Shown piece after piece: positions 26,124 to 34,866 of a stretch of DNA of 64,000 nt (the first letter of the stretch is position 1; every line of letters starts with the position of its first letter). The stretch spans positions 62,001-126,000 of the forward strand of contig JAFQHP010000009.1 of assembly GCA_017397895.1 (NCBI GenBank), given 5' to 3'. The position numbers were made by a program, and so were the translations under genes. The stretch is from Clostridia bacterium. GTDB taxonomy: Bacteria > Bacillota > Clostridia > Christensenellales > Aristaeellaceae. Below the pieces are notes generated by a model. The model worked only from the letters and a program-made list of their open reading frames with translations. It had not been told where the DNA came from and did no database searches.

Positions 26124-27239
26124 ATGGACACCTGGACAAAACAGGCGCTGGACAAAACCATTGCCAAATTCCGAAAGGGTGCACAGGCGGCAGCCCGGCA
26201 GGGCATCATCCCCTACATCGGCACAAAGAGGGAATACCTTCCCTCCCCCTGGGGCTCCAACAGCTGGTGGACCGGCGGCTTCTGGCCTGGCATCATGTGG
26301 CAATGCTACAATGTCACAAAGGAAGATGCGTTTGCTGAAGAAGCCATCCGTGCGGAAAAGCTGTTGGTGGATGAACTGTACCGCTTTGAAGAGATGCACC
26401 ACGACGTGGGCTTTATGTACCTGCTTTCCTGCGGTGCCCATCATAAACTGCTGGGAGATATGAAGGCCCGCACCTGTGCCCTCCTTGCCGCCTCCACCCT
26501 GGCCGGCCGGTTCAACCCCGAAGGGTTCATCCGGGCCTGGGAGGGCGAAGATAAAACCGGCTATGCCATTGTGGACTGCATGATGAACCTGACCCTCCTG
26601 CACTGGGCCACCAAGCAGACCGGCGACCCCCGGTTTGAAAAAGTTGCCCGCATCCATGCCGATACCACCATCCGGGAATTCCAGCGGGAGGATGGCAGCT
26701 GCTGCCACATCTGCATCTTTGATCCCAATACCGGCAAGGTGCTTGAGCGGCCCGCAGGCCAGGGCTACAAGGAAGGCTCCAGCTGGAGCAGGGGCCAGGC
26801 CTGGGCCCTGTACGGCTTCACCCTCAGCGCGATGAACCTCAAGGAGGAAAAGTATCTGCAGGCCGCCCGGCGCTGCGCCGATTACTTCATTGCCCACATC
26901 CGCCCGGACGGCCTGACGGACTGCGATTTCTGCCAGCCTGAGGATGAGGAGCGCATCGACAATATTGCCGGCGCCTGCGCCGCCTGCGGGCTGATTGAGC
27001 TGGCAAAAATCACCGGCGAAGAAACGTATCACGCTGCCGCCCTGAAACTGCTTTGGGGCCTGCACACCCTCTGCGCCGATTATTCCGATGATTGCATGGG
27101 CGTTTTGCAAAAGTGCACCGCCGCCTACCACAACGACGGCGCCGGCCGGCATATCAACATCCTCTACGGCGATTACTTCTACCTGGAAGCGCTGTGCAAG
27201 CTGCAGGGCACAGATGCCCGGCTGTGGATGACGGAGTGA
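26124..27239 (+). CDS. GH88 unsaturated glucuronyl/galacturonyl hydrolase
   Basis: A 371-residue cytoplasmic (alpha/alpha)6-barrel enzyme that removes the 4,5-unsaturated uronic acid left by pectate or other polysaccharide lyases. Family landmarks are WWTGGFWPG, HHDVGFMYL (first catalytic Asp), IVDCMMNLTLLHWA (second catalytic Asp), SSWSRGQAWALYGF, and INILYGDYFYLEAL near the end. The length is typical. It lies 12 bases after the PL9-CE12 gene with an AAAGGAG RBS, which gives a coherent route: lyase outside, oligomer uptake, then GH88 inside. No transporter for the oligomers is seen in the window. Confidence 0.93.
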   Translation: MDTWTKQALDKTIAKFRKGAQAAARQGIIPYIGTKREYLPSPWGSNSWWTGGFWPGIMWQCYNVTKEDAFAEEAIRAEKLLVDELYRFEEMHHDVGFMYLLSCGAHHKLLGDMKARTCALLAASTLAGRFNPEGFIRAWEGEDKTGYAIVDCMMNLTLLHWATKQTGDPRFEKVARIHADTTIREFQREDGSCCHICIFDPNTGKVLERPAGQGYKEGSSWSRGQAWALYGFTLSAMNLKEEKYLQAARRCADYFIAHIRPDGLTDCDFCQPEDEERIDNIAGACAACGLIELAKITGEETYHAAALKLLWGLHTLCADYSDDCMGVLQKCTAAYHNDGAGRHINILYGDYFYLEALCKLQGTDARLWMTE

Positions 27240-27252
27240 AAGGGGACGGCAT

Positions 27253-27363
27253 ATGGGCATCATCCTGATTTTTGTTTTCCTGCCCATTGTGGGCATCCTG
27301 GCGGCCAACGCCATTTTCAAGCGCACCTACAAAGACGCACCCAAAGACAAGTATAAGTTTTGA
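27253..27363 (+). CDS. 36-residue single-span membrane peptide
   Basis: An ATG at 27253 preceded by AGGGGA opens a 36-codon frame ending TGA at 27363. Residues 2-22 are strongly hydrophobic (IILIFVFLPIVGILAANAIF), and the tail is short and basic (KRTYKDAPKDKYKF). The pattern predicts one membrane helix with a cytoplasmic basic tail. It sits between GH88 and the HAD gene with gaps of 13 and 8 bases, fully inside the operon. No family was recognised. It could be a small transporter or enzyme accessory. Confidence 0.6.
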   Translation: MGIILIFVFLPIVGILAANAIFKRTYKDAPKDKYKF

Positions 27364-27371
27364 GGAAAAAC

Positions 27372-28055
27372 ATGAAGTACAAATACCTGCTCATCGATAA
27401 CGACAATACGCTGATGGATTTCCTGGCAGCGGAGCGCAAGGCCCTCACCCAGACGCTGACTGCCTTTGGCCTGCCTGCCGATCAGCATACCACAGAAAAC
27501 TACCACCACATCAACAACGCCCTGTGGAAGGCGCTGGAGAGGGGCGAAACCACCCAGGGAGAATTGAAGGTGGAGCGTTTCCGCCAGCTTCTTGCCTTCC
27601 TGAACAAACCGGACATGGACCCTGTGCCCATCGCCGCCGCCTATGGCCAGAACCTTGGCAACTGGGCGGACCTGCTTCCCGGCGCCGAGGACTTTATCCG
27701 TGCCCTTCACGGCAGGATGAAAATTGCTCTCATTTCCAACGGCGTTTCCTCCATCCAGCGCAGCCGCCTGGCCCTTTGCCCCCTGACGGAGCTTTTTGAT
27801 GTGATCCTCATCAGCGAAGAGGTGGGGGTTGCCAAGCCGGACCCCACAATGCTCCTCATGGCCATGGAGCAAATGGGCTGTACCGATAAAACCCAGGCCG
27901 TCATGATGGGCGACAGCCTGTCCGCCGATATCCCGGCGGCCATCCGTGCAGGGGTGGACAGCATCTTTTTCAGCCAGAAGGGCAAAACCTCTCCCCTGCC
28001 CACCTACACCGTCAATTGCTACGAAAAGGCCCTGAATATCCTGCTGGGCCGATAA
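27372..28055 (+). CDS. HAD superfamily hydrolase, YjjG-like noncanonical nucleotidase
   Basis: A 227-residue HAD phosphatase. Motif I appears as LIDNDNTLMDF (an N replaces the usual F in DxDxT, giving DNDNT). Motif II is ISNG, and later VAKPDPTMLL holds the motif III Lys. Motif IV is MGDSLSADI. The cap helices and the C-terminal GDSLSADIPAAIRAGVD fit YjjG/YfnB 5'-nucleotidases that remove damaged pyrimidine nucleotides. The ATG at 27372 has GAGGAAA as RBS and is preferred to a TTG 12 bases upstream. It is the last gene of the pectin operon, with no obvious pathway link. Confidence 0.85.
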   Translation: MKYKYLLIDNDNTLMDFLAAERKALTQTLTAFGLPADQHTTENYHHINNALWKALERGETTQGELKVERFRQLLAFLNKPDMDPVPIAAAYGQNLGNWADLLPGAEDFIRALHGRMKIALISNGVSSIQRSRLALCPLTELFDVILISEEVGVAKPDPTMLLMAMEQMGCTDKTQAVMMGDSLSADIPAAIRAGVDSIFFSQKGKTSPLPTYTVNCYEKALNILLGR

Positions 28056-28065
28056 AATGCAATCA

Positions 28066-28106
28066 AAAAGCGGATTCCCTTTTTCCGGGAACCCGCTTCT
28101 TTTTTG
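28066..28106. terminator. Bidirectional intrinsic terminator between the HAD gene and the feo operon
   Basis: A 12-base stem with one mismatch (arms in 28068-28079 and 28086-28097) around a T-rich loop, with TTCTTTTTT on the plus side and TTTTTG on the minus side. Confidence 0.82.
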
Positions 28107-28110
28107 TTAT

Positions 28111-28287
28111 TTACTTTTCATCCTGACAGCCGCAGCAGCAGCTGCAGGCGGTGCCGTCCTTCCTGGCAGAGCAGCCGCCCTCCGGACAGCCGATGCACTT
28201 TCGCCCGCTTTTCTTGGCCCGGATCACATACCAGGCAGCCAGGCCCAGGATAACAGCCAGCACGGCAATGATGATGAAGTCTGTCAT
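28111..28287 (-). CDS. FeoB-associated Cys-rich membrane protein
   Basis: A 58-residue protein. One N-terminal TM helix (residues 3-21, IIIAVLAVILGLAAWYVI) is followed by a basic stretch and a Cys-rich tail with CIGCPEGGC and CSCCCGC. This is the pattern of the small FeoB-associated Cys-rich proteins common in Bacillota, thought to help ferrous-iron transport. AGGAG precedes the ATG. It lies 26 bases after feoB and completes the feoA-feoB-small protein operon. Confidence 0.88.
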   Translation of the reverse strand: MTDFIIIAVLAVILGLAAWYVIRAKKSGRKCIGCPEGGCSARKDGTACSCCCGCQDEK

Positions 28288-28313
28288 GGAAAATACTCCT
28301 CTTGAATATCAGG

Positions 28314-30329
28314 TCAGCCCAGGGCGTCCAGCTTGTATTCCTTTTCCAGGCCCTGGTTGGCCTTGCGGATCAGGTACACAATCACGCCGGTAAAGGCTGC
28401 CACAGCAATTAAACCGGGGATGAAACCAGCGCCCAAAGTGCCGGCAGTGATCAGGGTGCCGATCTGGTACACCAGATAACCTGCCGTGAAGCCCACGCCC
28501 AGCTGCAGGCCGATGCCGCCAAAGAGCCACTTCTTGCTCTTGATTTCGCTGTTCATGGCACCGATGGCCGCAAAGCAGGGAGGGGTGAACAGGTTGAACA
28601 TGAGATACGCCAGCGCAGCCACCTTGGTCAGCCCGAAAACGGCGGCCACTTCGGTACCGGCCCCTTCCATCAGGGCCAGTTCTTCCGTATCAATCAGGTT
28701 GGAAATGCCGTAGCACACAGCCAGGGTGCCCACCACGTTTTCCTTGGCAATGAAGCCGGTTACGGCGGCGGCAGCCAGCTGCCAGGCATGGTAGCCCACA
28801 ATGGGAATCAGCACATAGGCAAAGGGATGGGCAATGGTGGCCAGGATGGAGGTGCTTTCAGCGCCTTCTTCCACCAGCTGGAAGCTCCAGTTGAACATCT
28901 GCATCACCTGCACCAGGGTGTTGCACAGCAGGATGATGGTACCGGCCTTCACAATGTAGGCCCAGCCGCGGGAGCACATGGACAGGAACGCACGCTTGAG
29001 AGAAGGCCACTTGTATTCGGGCAGTTCAATGATGAAGAAGGATTTGCGGGCCTTGTGGCCGGCAATCTTGTTCACCAGCAGGGCGCCCAGGAAAATCAGC
29101 ACGATACCGGCAAAATACATCAGCGTGCCCACCCAGGAGGCGTCGGAGAAGAAAGCGCCGGCAAACAGGGCGATCACGGGCAGCTTGGCGCCGCAGGGCA
29201 TGAAGGGAGCCAGCATGGCGGTGGCACGGCGTTCACGCTCATTGCGGATGGTACGGCTGGCCATAACGCCGGGGATGGCGCAGCCGGTGGTGATCACAAA
29301 GGGAATGACGGACTTACCGGACAGGCCCACTTTCTTGAAGATGGGGTCCAGCACCACGGAAACACGGCTCATATAGCCGCAGTCTTCCAGCAGGGCGATG
29401 AGGAAGTACATCACCATCACAAGCGGCAGGAAGCCAATCACGGCGATTACGCCGCCGATGATGCCGTCCACCAGCAAGCTCTGCAGAATGTCGGAGGCGC
29501 CGCTCACCCATTCAGCCACCATGCCCTGGAAGCCTTCCAGCCAGCCCACCAGCGTGTCGGCCAGCCATACGCCAAGGCCCAGAGGGCCGTCGGCCTGGGA
29601 AATATGGAACACCAGGAACATCACCGCAGCAAAGATCACAATGCCAAGGATGGGGTGGGTCACCACAGCGTCAATCTTATCCTGAATATTCTTGTCCTTC
29701 GTCAGCACCTTGCGGCTTTCCACCTTAGCAACGATCTTGTTCACAAACTGAAAGCGCTTTCTGTCCGCTTCTTCCACGGCAGCCTTGCTGGTCAGGTCAA
29801 TATCCCCCTGGGTATAGGGAGCCTGCTGGCCTTTGCCGGCCTGGGCCATGGCGGTATCAATGACAGCCTTCAGGCCTTCATTGGTGGTGGACACCGTTTC
29901 CACCACAGGGCAGTTCAGCTTCTGGGACAGGGAGGCCACATCAATTTTCGTTTCCTTCTTTTCGTTCACATCCGCCTTGTTCAAGGCCACTACCACCGGG
30001 ATGCCCAGTTCCAACAGCTGCGTGGTAAAGAACAGGCTGCGGCTTAAGTTGGTAGCGTCCACAATATTGACGATCACGTCGGGCTTTTCTTCCCGGACGT
30101 AAGCGCTGGTGATGGATTCTTCAGACGTGAAGGGAGACATGGAGTAGGCGCCGGGCAGGTCCACCGCAATGGGCTCCTGGCTGCCGGAGTAGTACACCTT
30201 TTTGATGGGATGCTCCTTCTTTTCCACGGTAACGCCGGCCCAGTTGCCCACCCGTTCGTTCCTGCCGGTGAGGGCGTTGTACATGGTAGTTTTACCGCTG
30301 TTGGGGTTACCGGTCAAAGCAATTCTCAT
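28314..30329 (-). CDS. feoB: Ferrous iron transport protein B
   Basis: A 671-residue membrane GTPase for Fe(II) uptake. The N-terminal G domain has G1 GNPNSGKTT (residues 7-15), G3 DLPGAYSM and G4 NKAD. The membrane domain has the two inverted Gate repeats, each with a conserved Cys: TTGCAIPG, and the late FNLFTPPCFAAIG. The start at 30329 is set by AAGGAGG and by G domains starting MRIALTGNPN; the longer frame to 30368 lacks an RBS. It is preceded by feoA and followed by the Cys-rich partner. Confidence 0.97.
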   Translation of the reverse strand: MRIALTGNPNSGKTTMYNALTGRNERVGNWAGVTVEKKEHPIKKVYYSGSQEPIAVDLPGAYSMSPFTSEESITSAYVREEKPDVIVNIVDATNLSRSLFFTTQLLELGIPVVVALNKADVNEKKETKIDVASLSQKLNCPVVETVSTTNEGLKAVIDTAMAQAGKGQQAPYTQGDIDLTSKAAVEEADRKRFQFVNKIVAKVESRKVLTKDKNIQDKIDAVVTHPILGIVIFAAVMFLVFHISQADGPLGLGVWLADTLVGWLEGFQGMVAEWVSGASDILQSLLVDGIIGGVIAVIGFLPLVMVMYFLIALLEDCGYMSRVSVVLDPIFKKVGLSGKSVIPFVITTGCAIPGVMASRTIRNERERRATAMLAPFMPCGAKLPVIALFAGAFFSDASWVGTLMYFAGIVLIFLGALLVNKIAGHKARKSFFIIELPEYKWPSLKRAFLSMCSRGWAYIVKAGTIILLCNTLVQVMQMFNWSFQLVEEGAESTSILATIAHPFAYVLIPIVGYHAWQLAAAAVTGFIAKENVVGTLAVCYGISNLIDTEELALMEGAGTEVAAVFGLTKVAALAYLMFNLFTPPCFAAIGAMNSEIKSKKWLFGGIGLQLGVGFTAGYLVYQIGTLITAGTLGAGFIPGLIAVAAFTGVIVYLIRKANQGLEKEYKLDALG

Positions 30330-30450
30330 ACTGTTCCTCCTTGTACTTTGGCTATTCTGAACAGGCACAGCCTGTAGTTAGCGGCGTTTAACCCGCCGGG
30401 GTAAGAAATGCGGCAGGGCGCACCTTGCCGCCATGGGGAAGCCCTTCTGT

Positions 30451-30669
30451 TTACACGATAATGGCCTCCGCCAGCATGGAATCGATGCTGTAGCGGGCGT
30501 CTTTCACCGCCACCACGCAGCCCTTCCCCTTCCGGGAGATCACCGTGATGGGCTCGCCGCTGTAGCAGCCCAGAGAAAAGAGAAAGGAATTCATTTCTTC
30601 ATCGTCCGTATCAATGCGCGAAATGATGTATTCTTTGCCTTCCTGCGCCTTCCACAAAGACATTTCCAT
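30451..30669 (-). CDS. feoA: Ferrous iron transport protein A (SH3-like)
   Basis: A 72-residue cytoplasmic FeoA, an SH3-like beta barrel that partners FeoB. FLFSLGCYSGEPITVISRKGKGCVVAVKDARYSID is the recognisable core (SLGCYSGEPI, DARYSID). The ATG at 30669 follows AGGAGG, somewhat distantly (12 bases); a second ATG 6 bases later is also possible. The 121-base gap to feoB contains a GC-rich hairpin (GCGGCAGGG pairing with CCTTGCCGC around 30409-30432) that may set the feoA:feoB ratio. Confidence 0.92.
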   Translation of the reverse strand: MEMSLWKAQEGKEYIISRIDTDDEEMNSFLFSLGCYSGEPITVISRKGKGCVVAVKDARYSIDSMLAEAIIV

Positions 30670-30753
30670 GATTGCTGAAATCCTCCTGATCACTTCTGTC
30701 GGATGCAGTTAGTTTACCATAACTCCACCCTCAAAAGAACGGCCCAACCACAA

Positions 30754-30802
30754 GTTAGTCCCGGCCAACCAAATATATACCACCTTTTCTTCCGTTTGTC
30801 AA
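30754..30802 (-). promoter_or_regulatory. feo operon promoter with overlapping imperfect dyad
   Basis: On the minus strand TTGACA (plus 30797-30802), a 17-base spacer and TATATA (30774-30779) form a near-consensus promoter. Just downstream, at the expected start region, GTTAGTCCCGGCCAAC (30754-30769) is an imperfect inverted repeat. A Fur- or DtxR-type iron repressor binding there is plausible but not proven. Confidence 0.65.
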
Positions 30803-30832
30803 CACAAAAAGTTTACTTTTGTAAATTTTTTT

Positions 30833-30868
30833 GAAAAGAAACGCCGTCTGCTTAATGCAAACGGCGTT
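30833..30868 (-). terminator. Intrinsic terminator of ftsH
   Basis: A 13-base stem (arms within 30839-30851 and 30857-30869) with a 5-base loop, followed on the minus strand by CTTTTC and then an AT-rich run before the feo promoter. Confidence 0.82.
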
Positions 30869-30874
30869 TTTCCG

Positions 30875-32698
30875 TCAGGCTTCTGCCTGTAAAATGCTCA
30901 TAAATTCTTCCCCGGTGATGGTTTCCTTGTCATACAAATGCCGGCTCAGGCGGTGCAACTGGGCTTCGTGGTTTTTCAGAAGCTGCTTTGCCCTCTCATA
31001 CTGCTTTTTCACCGTTTCCACCACCTTCCTGTCCACCAAAGCCGCCGTTTCTCCGCTGCAGGCCAGGGACGCATCCCCGCCCAGGTACTGGTTCTGCACC
31101 GTTTCCAGCATCACCATGCCAAATTCATCGCTCATGCCGTAGCGGGTGATCATAGCCCGGGCCAGCCGGGTGGCCTTTTCAATATCGTTGGCTGCACCGG
31201 TGGTCACATTGCCAAAAACCATTTCCTCCGCTGCCCGGCCTGCGGTGAGGGTGGCAATCTTGTTTTCAATTTCCGCCTTGCTCATCAGGTTCCTTTCTTC
31301 CTCCTCCACCTGCATGGTGTACCCCAGGGCGCCGGAGGTTCTGGGAATGATGGTGATCTTGGTCACCGGGGCGGAGTCCGTCTGCAGGGCGGCCACAAGC
31401 GCATGGCCGATTTCGTGATAGGCCACAATGGCCCGCTCCTTATCGGACAGCACTTTGTTTTTCTTCTGATAGCCGGCTATTACCACTTCCACGCTTTCCT
31501 CCAGATCCCCCTGGCACACCTTTTCCCGGCCCATGCGCACAGCACGCAGCGCCGCTTCGTTGATGATATTGGCCAGCTCTGCCCCGGAAGCACCGGGGGT
31601 GGAACGGGCAATGGCGGCAAGGTCAATGCCGCTTCCCAGCTGCACCTTTTTTGCATGGACGGCAAGAATTGCTTCTCTCCCCTGCTGGTCCGGCAGCTCC
31701 ACCGGGATGCGCCGGTCAAACCGTCCGGGGCGAAGCAGCGCCGGGTCCAGCGTTTCTGGGCGGTTGGTGGCCGCCAGGATCACCACGCCCTTTCCCCCGT
31801 CAAAGCCGTCCATTTCCGTCAAAAGCTGGTTCAGCGTCTGTTCCCTTTCGTCATTGCCGCCCACGCCGTGGCCGTCCCGCTTTTTGCCGATCGTGTCAAT
31901 CTCATCAATGAACACAATGCAGGGGGCCTTTTCATTGGCCTGCTTGAACAAATCCCGCACCTTGGCGGCGCCCATGCCCACAAACATCTCCACAAATTCC
32001 GAACCGGAAATGGAGAAGAAGGGCACATTGGCTTCCCCGGCCACGGCTTTTGCCAGCATGGTTTTGCCGGTGCCGGGCGGGCCCACAAGCAGAGCGCCCT
32101 TGGGCATCACAGCACCGATTTTGCGGTATTTTTCAGGATCGTGCAGAAAGTCCACAATCTCCTGCAGCGCTTCCTTGGCCTCCTCCTCCCCGGCCACGTC
32201 CTGAAACTTGATGCCGGTGGCGGAGGGCACATACACCTTGGCGTTGGACTTGCCAAACTGCATCATGGGCATGCCGCCGCTGCCGCCCTTCATCACTTTT
32301 CGCATCAGCATCTGCCCCACAAAATAGAACAGCACCATGGGCAGCACCCAGCTGACCAGGAAGGACAGGAAGGGGCTTACTTCCTCCTCCACCACCTGCC
32401 CGAAGGCACAGCCGGAGGCATACAGCCTGTCCACCAGGCTGTCATCGGCAAAGGGCACGGTGCGGAAAATTTGTGGTTCTTCCTCCGTTCCCATCACAAA
32501 ATAGATGTATTCCTTTTCCACCTGCACCATCCGCACGTCTTTCTGGTCCAGGCTGCGCAGGAAGGTGCCGTAATCCACTTCCGTAATGCCTGCCTCCATA
32601 ATGGCAGGCAGAATAAAGGTGTTTGCAAGCAGAAGCACTGCCAGCACCACCACGTAAAACACAACCAGCGATTTTCTTGGGTTCTTTTCTACCTTCAT
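30875..32698 (-). CDS. ftsH: ATP-dependent zinc metalloprotease FtsH
   Basis: A 607-residue membrane AAA+ protease that degrades misassembled membrane and regulatory proteins. TM1 spans residues about 10-30. An extracytoplasmic domain and TM2 (about 110-130) follow. Walker A is GPPGTGKT (about 204), Walker B is VFIDEID, the second region of homology is [19 protein letters not shown], and the zinc site is HEIGH (about 427). The start at 32698 follows AGGAG and gives the usual [10 protein letters not shown] leader; the frame to 32761 is not needed. It is monocistronic between its own promoter and terminator. Confidence 0.97.
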   Translation of the reverse strand: MKVEKNPRKSLVVFYVVVLAVLLLANTFILPAIMEAGITEVDYGTFLRSLDQKDVRMVQVEKEYIYFVMGTEEEPQIFRTVPFADDSLVDRLYASGCAFGQVVEEEVSPFLSFLVSWVLPMVLFYFVGQMLMRKVMKGGSGGMPMMQFGKSNAKVYVPSATGIKFQDVAGEEEAKEALQEIVDFLHDPEKYRKIGAVMPKGALLVGPPGTGKTMLAKAVAGEANVPFFSISGSEFVEMFVGMGAAKVRDLFKQANEKAPCIVFIDEIDTIGKKRDGHGVGGNDEREQTLNQLLTEMDGFDGGKGVVILAATNRPETLDPALLRPGRFDRRIPVELPDQQGREAILAVHAKKVQLGSGIDLAAIARSTPGASGAELANIINEAALRAVRMGREKVCQGDLEESVEVVIAGYQKKNKVLSDKERAIVAYHEIGHALVAALQTDSAPVTKITIIPRTSGALGYTMQVEEEERNLMSKAEIENKIATLTAGRAAEEMVFGNVTTGAANDIEKATRLARAMITRYGMSDEFGMVMLETVQNQYLGGDASLACSGETAALVDRKVVETVKKQYERAKQLLKNHEAQLHRLSRHLYDKETITGEEFMSILQAEA

Positions 32699-32747
32699 GC
32701 TTTCTTTCTCCTCTGAATGGTGATGGGAAAAGCGCTCTTTCCCTTTA

Positions 32748-32777
32748 TCTATATTCTGCAAAAAAACCTTTTTTCAA
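32748..32777 (-). promoter_or_regulatory. Putative ftsH promoter
   Basis: On the minus strand TTGAAA (plus 32772-32777), an 18-base spacer and TATAGA (32748-32753), about 50 bases before the start codon. Confidence 0.4.
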
Positions 32778-32847
32778 TCAAGCGATTTTCCGCACGAAAA
32801 TATGGCATTTTTCCGGCAGCAAATACCAGGAAACCGGCCCTCAGCGA

Positions 32848-32876
32848 TTGACAGAACGTATTTTCGCATTTATAAT
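32848..32876 (+). promoter_or_regulatory. Consensus promoter of the heterodimeric ABC exporter
   Basis: TTGACA (32848-32853), exactly 17 bases, TATAAT (32871-32876). Both hexamers are perfect sigma-A consensus. Transcription would start near 32883, about 160 bases upstream of the first exporter gene. Confidence 0.85.
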
Positions 32877-32899
32877 GTAGAAGTTGCATCGGAGGGTCT

Positions 32900-33085
32900 G
32901 TGCCGCGTGGGGATGGTACATGGCTGGATAAGATGTCAGGTGAAATTCCTGCAGCTTGTCCGGCTTTTTTTGCAGGGGGGATGCAGAAAAAGCGCTCCGG
33001 CCTTTATTTCTCTTTTTCGCGCTATTTATTCAGGAGGAACATCAAATGCAAAAGAATGAACCCTCTGTCCGCAAGGCGGCGTTGA
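32900..33085 (+). other. Possible leader reading frame overlapping the exporter attenuator
   Basis: A 61-codon frame starts with GTG at 32900, 4 bases after GGAGGG, passes through the terminator stem and ends 40 bases inside the first ABC gene. Spacing to the GGAGGG is short and codon use is not typical, so translation is uncertain. In the B. subtilis bmrBCD system a small leader frame plays the controlling role. Confidence 0.25.
32922..32971 (+). terminator. Intrinsic terminator inside the ABC exporter leader (attenuator)
   Basis: GGCTGGATAAG (32922-32932) pairs along 11 bases (with G-T wobbles) with CTTGTCCGGCT (32955-32965). The enclosed loop carries a smaller CAGG/CCTG hairpin, and seven T residues follow (32965-32971). 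The element lies between the consensus promoter and the RBS, so full-length transcription needs read-through. Confidence 0.75.
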
Positions 33086-34866
33086 TCTGGCGCTTCCTCA
33101 GGGGCAGCAAGGGCCTGTTTGTTATCAGTATGGTATTGGCCGCCATTACGGCCCTGACTGATATGATTACGCCCCAGATCATCCGCGCGGCGGTGGATAA
33201 CGCCATCGGCGGAAACGAGCCCACCTTCGGCCCTGCTGTGATGCAGTTGGTGGAAAAAGTGGGCGGTTTTGAATACCTGGGCAAAAATTTGTGGATCATG
33301 GCCCTGGCCGTGCTCATCGTGGCTGCTGTGAAGGTGCTTTCCCAGTACGGCTTCCTGGTAAGCAATACCCGGGCTTCCGAAACCCTGACCAAAACCATGC
33401 GGGATACCCTCTATACCCATATCGAACGGCTGCCATTCAGCTGGCATATGAAAAACCACACCGGTGATATTATCCAGCGCTGCACCTCTGATATTGAAAC
33501 CACAAGGAACTTTGTGGCCGGGCAGATGACCGGGCTTTTCCGCATCCTGATTCTGGTGGTGCTTTCCATGGTGTTCATGTTCTCCATGAACGTGAGCCTC
33601 ACCCTGTTCGCCCTCATTCCCATGCCCATCATCGTGTGGTATTCCTTCCGGTTCCACAAAAAAATCGGCGCCGGCTTCAAGGAATGCGACGAAAGCGAAG
33701 GCCGTCTTTCCGCCATGGCCCAGGAAAACCTGACCGGCGTGCGGGTGGTGCGTGCCTTTGGCCGGGAGCGCTACGAAAAGGACCGCTTTGAAAAGCACAA
33801 CGAAGAATACACCGGCCTGTGGGTGCGCCTGGCCAAGGTGATGAGCCGGTTCTGGAGCACGTCCGATATTCTCAGCGGTGTGCAGATCATGCTGGTGGTG
33901 GTGCTGGGTGCTGTGTTTTGCCTCAGGGGCACCATGACCGAAGGCGAATACATCGCCTTCATTTCCTACAACTCCCTGCTGGTATGGCCCATCCGCCAGC
34001 TGGGCCGCATGATTTCCGATATGAGCAAGGCCGGCGTGGCTGTGGACCGTATCGGCTACATCATTGAATCCGAAACGGAAAAGGACAAGGAAAACGCCCT
34101 CTGCCCCGATATGACCGGGGATATTGCCTTTGAGCATGTGAATTTTGCCTACGAAGGCTGCCCCCAGATGCTGCACGATATCCACTTCACCATGAAGGCC
34201 GGCACCACGCTTGGCATTCTGGGCGGCACCGGCAGCGGCAAATCCACCCTGATGCTGCTGCTTGACCGGCTGTACGACCTGCCCGGGGACTGCGGAAGAA
34301 TCACCATCGGCGGTGTGGACATTGCCGATATGCAGCTTTCCCATCTGCGCAAGCACATCGGCATCGTGCTGCAGGAGCCCTTCCTTTTCTCCCGCACCCT
34401 GCAGGAGAATTTGTCCATCACCAACGAAAGCCTGACCCTTACCGACATCCGGGAAGCCGCCCGGGCCGCCTGCCTGGATGATACCATCGAAGGCTTCACC
34501 AAGGGCTATGATACCTTTGTAGGCGAGCGGGGCGTTACCCTGTCCGGCGGCCAGAAGCAGCGTGCTGCCATCGCCCGGATGCTGACCCAGAATACCCCCA
34601 TCATGATCTTCGACGATTCCCTGTCCGCCGTGGACGCGGAAACGGATGCCAAAATCCGCAAGGCCCTGGAAGCACGCTTTGGCAGTGCCAGCATCATCCT
34701 CATTTCCCACCGCATCACCACCCTGTCCAAGGCCGATCAGGTGATCGTGCTGGACAAGGGCCGCATTGCGGAAATGGGCACGCCTGAGGAATTGGAAAAA
34801 GCCGGCGGCCTGTACCAGAAGATTTATGAGATCCAGTCCCTCACCAAAGAGGAGGTGGACGCATAA
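33046..34866 (+). CDS. ABC exporter subunit with degenerate ATPase site (BmrC-like half-transporter)
   Basis: A 606-residue half-transporter with six TM helices (about 20-310) then an NBD. Walker A is GGTGSGKST and the signature is a canonical LSGGQKQR. Walker B is MIFDDSLSAVD, where Asp replaces the catalytic Glu, and the switch His is in ISHRIT. A missing Glu in one partner with an intact signature is what heterodimeric multidrug exporters such as BmrCD and TM287/288 show. The ATG at 33046 follows AGGAGG; the longer frame reaches back over the attenuator. Its stop overlaps the next gene (TAATG). Confidence 0.92.
   Translation: MQKNEPSVRKAALIWRFLRGSKGLFVISMVLAAITALTDMITPQIIRAAVDNAIGGNEPTFGPAVMQLVEKVGGFEYLGKNLWIMALAVLIVAAVKVLSQYGFLVSNTRASETLTKTMRDTLYTHIERLPFSWHMKNHTGDIIQRCTSDIETTRNFVAGQMTGLFRILILVVLSMVFMFSMNVSLTLFALIPMPIIVWYSFRFHKKIGAGFKECDESEGRLSAMAQENLTGVRVVRAFGRERYEKDRFEKHNEEYTGLWVRLAKVMSRFWSTSDILSGVQIMLVVVLGAVFCLRGTMTEGEYIAFISYNSLLVWPIRQLGRMISDMSKAGVAVDRIGYIIESETEKDKENALCPDMTGDIAFEHVNFAYEGCPQMLHDIHFTMKAGTTLGILGGTGSGKSTLMLLLDRLYDLPGDCGRITIGGVDIADMQLSHLRKHIGIVLQEPFLFSRTLQENLSITNESLTLTDIREAARAACLDDTIEGFTKGYDTFVGERGVTLSGGQKQRAAIARMLTQNTPIMIFDDSLSAVDAETDAKIRKALEARFGSASIILISHRITTLSKADQVIVLDKGRIAEMGTPEELEKAGGLYQKIYEIQSLTKEEVDA

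Larger units (their letters stand above)
32699..33045. other. Divergent region between ftsH and the ABC exporter
   Basis: These 347 bases contain the ftsH promoter, the exporter promoter and a long exporter leader with an internal terminator, each listed separately. A GTG-started frame at 32900 with GGAGGG close upstream runs through the terminator and ends at 33085 inside the exporter gene; it may be a leader peptide. Confidence 0.6.

Noticed and set aside
32880..32960. Cobalamin-type riboswitch in the ABC exporter leader (GGTGAAATTCC looked suggestive)
   Set aside because: The B12-box and the other conserved cores are missing, and the segment is explained as the loop of the leader terminator.
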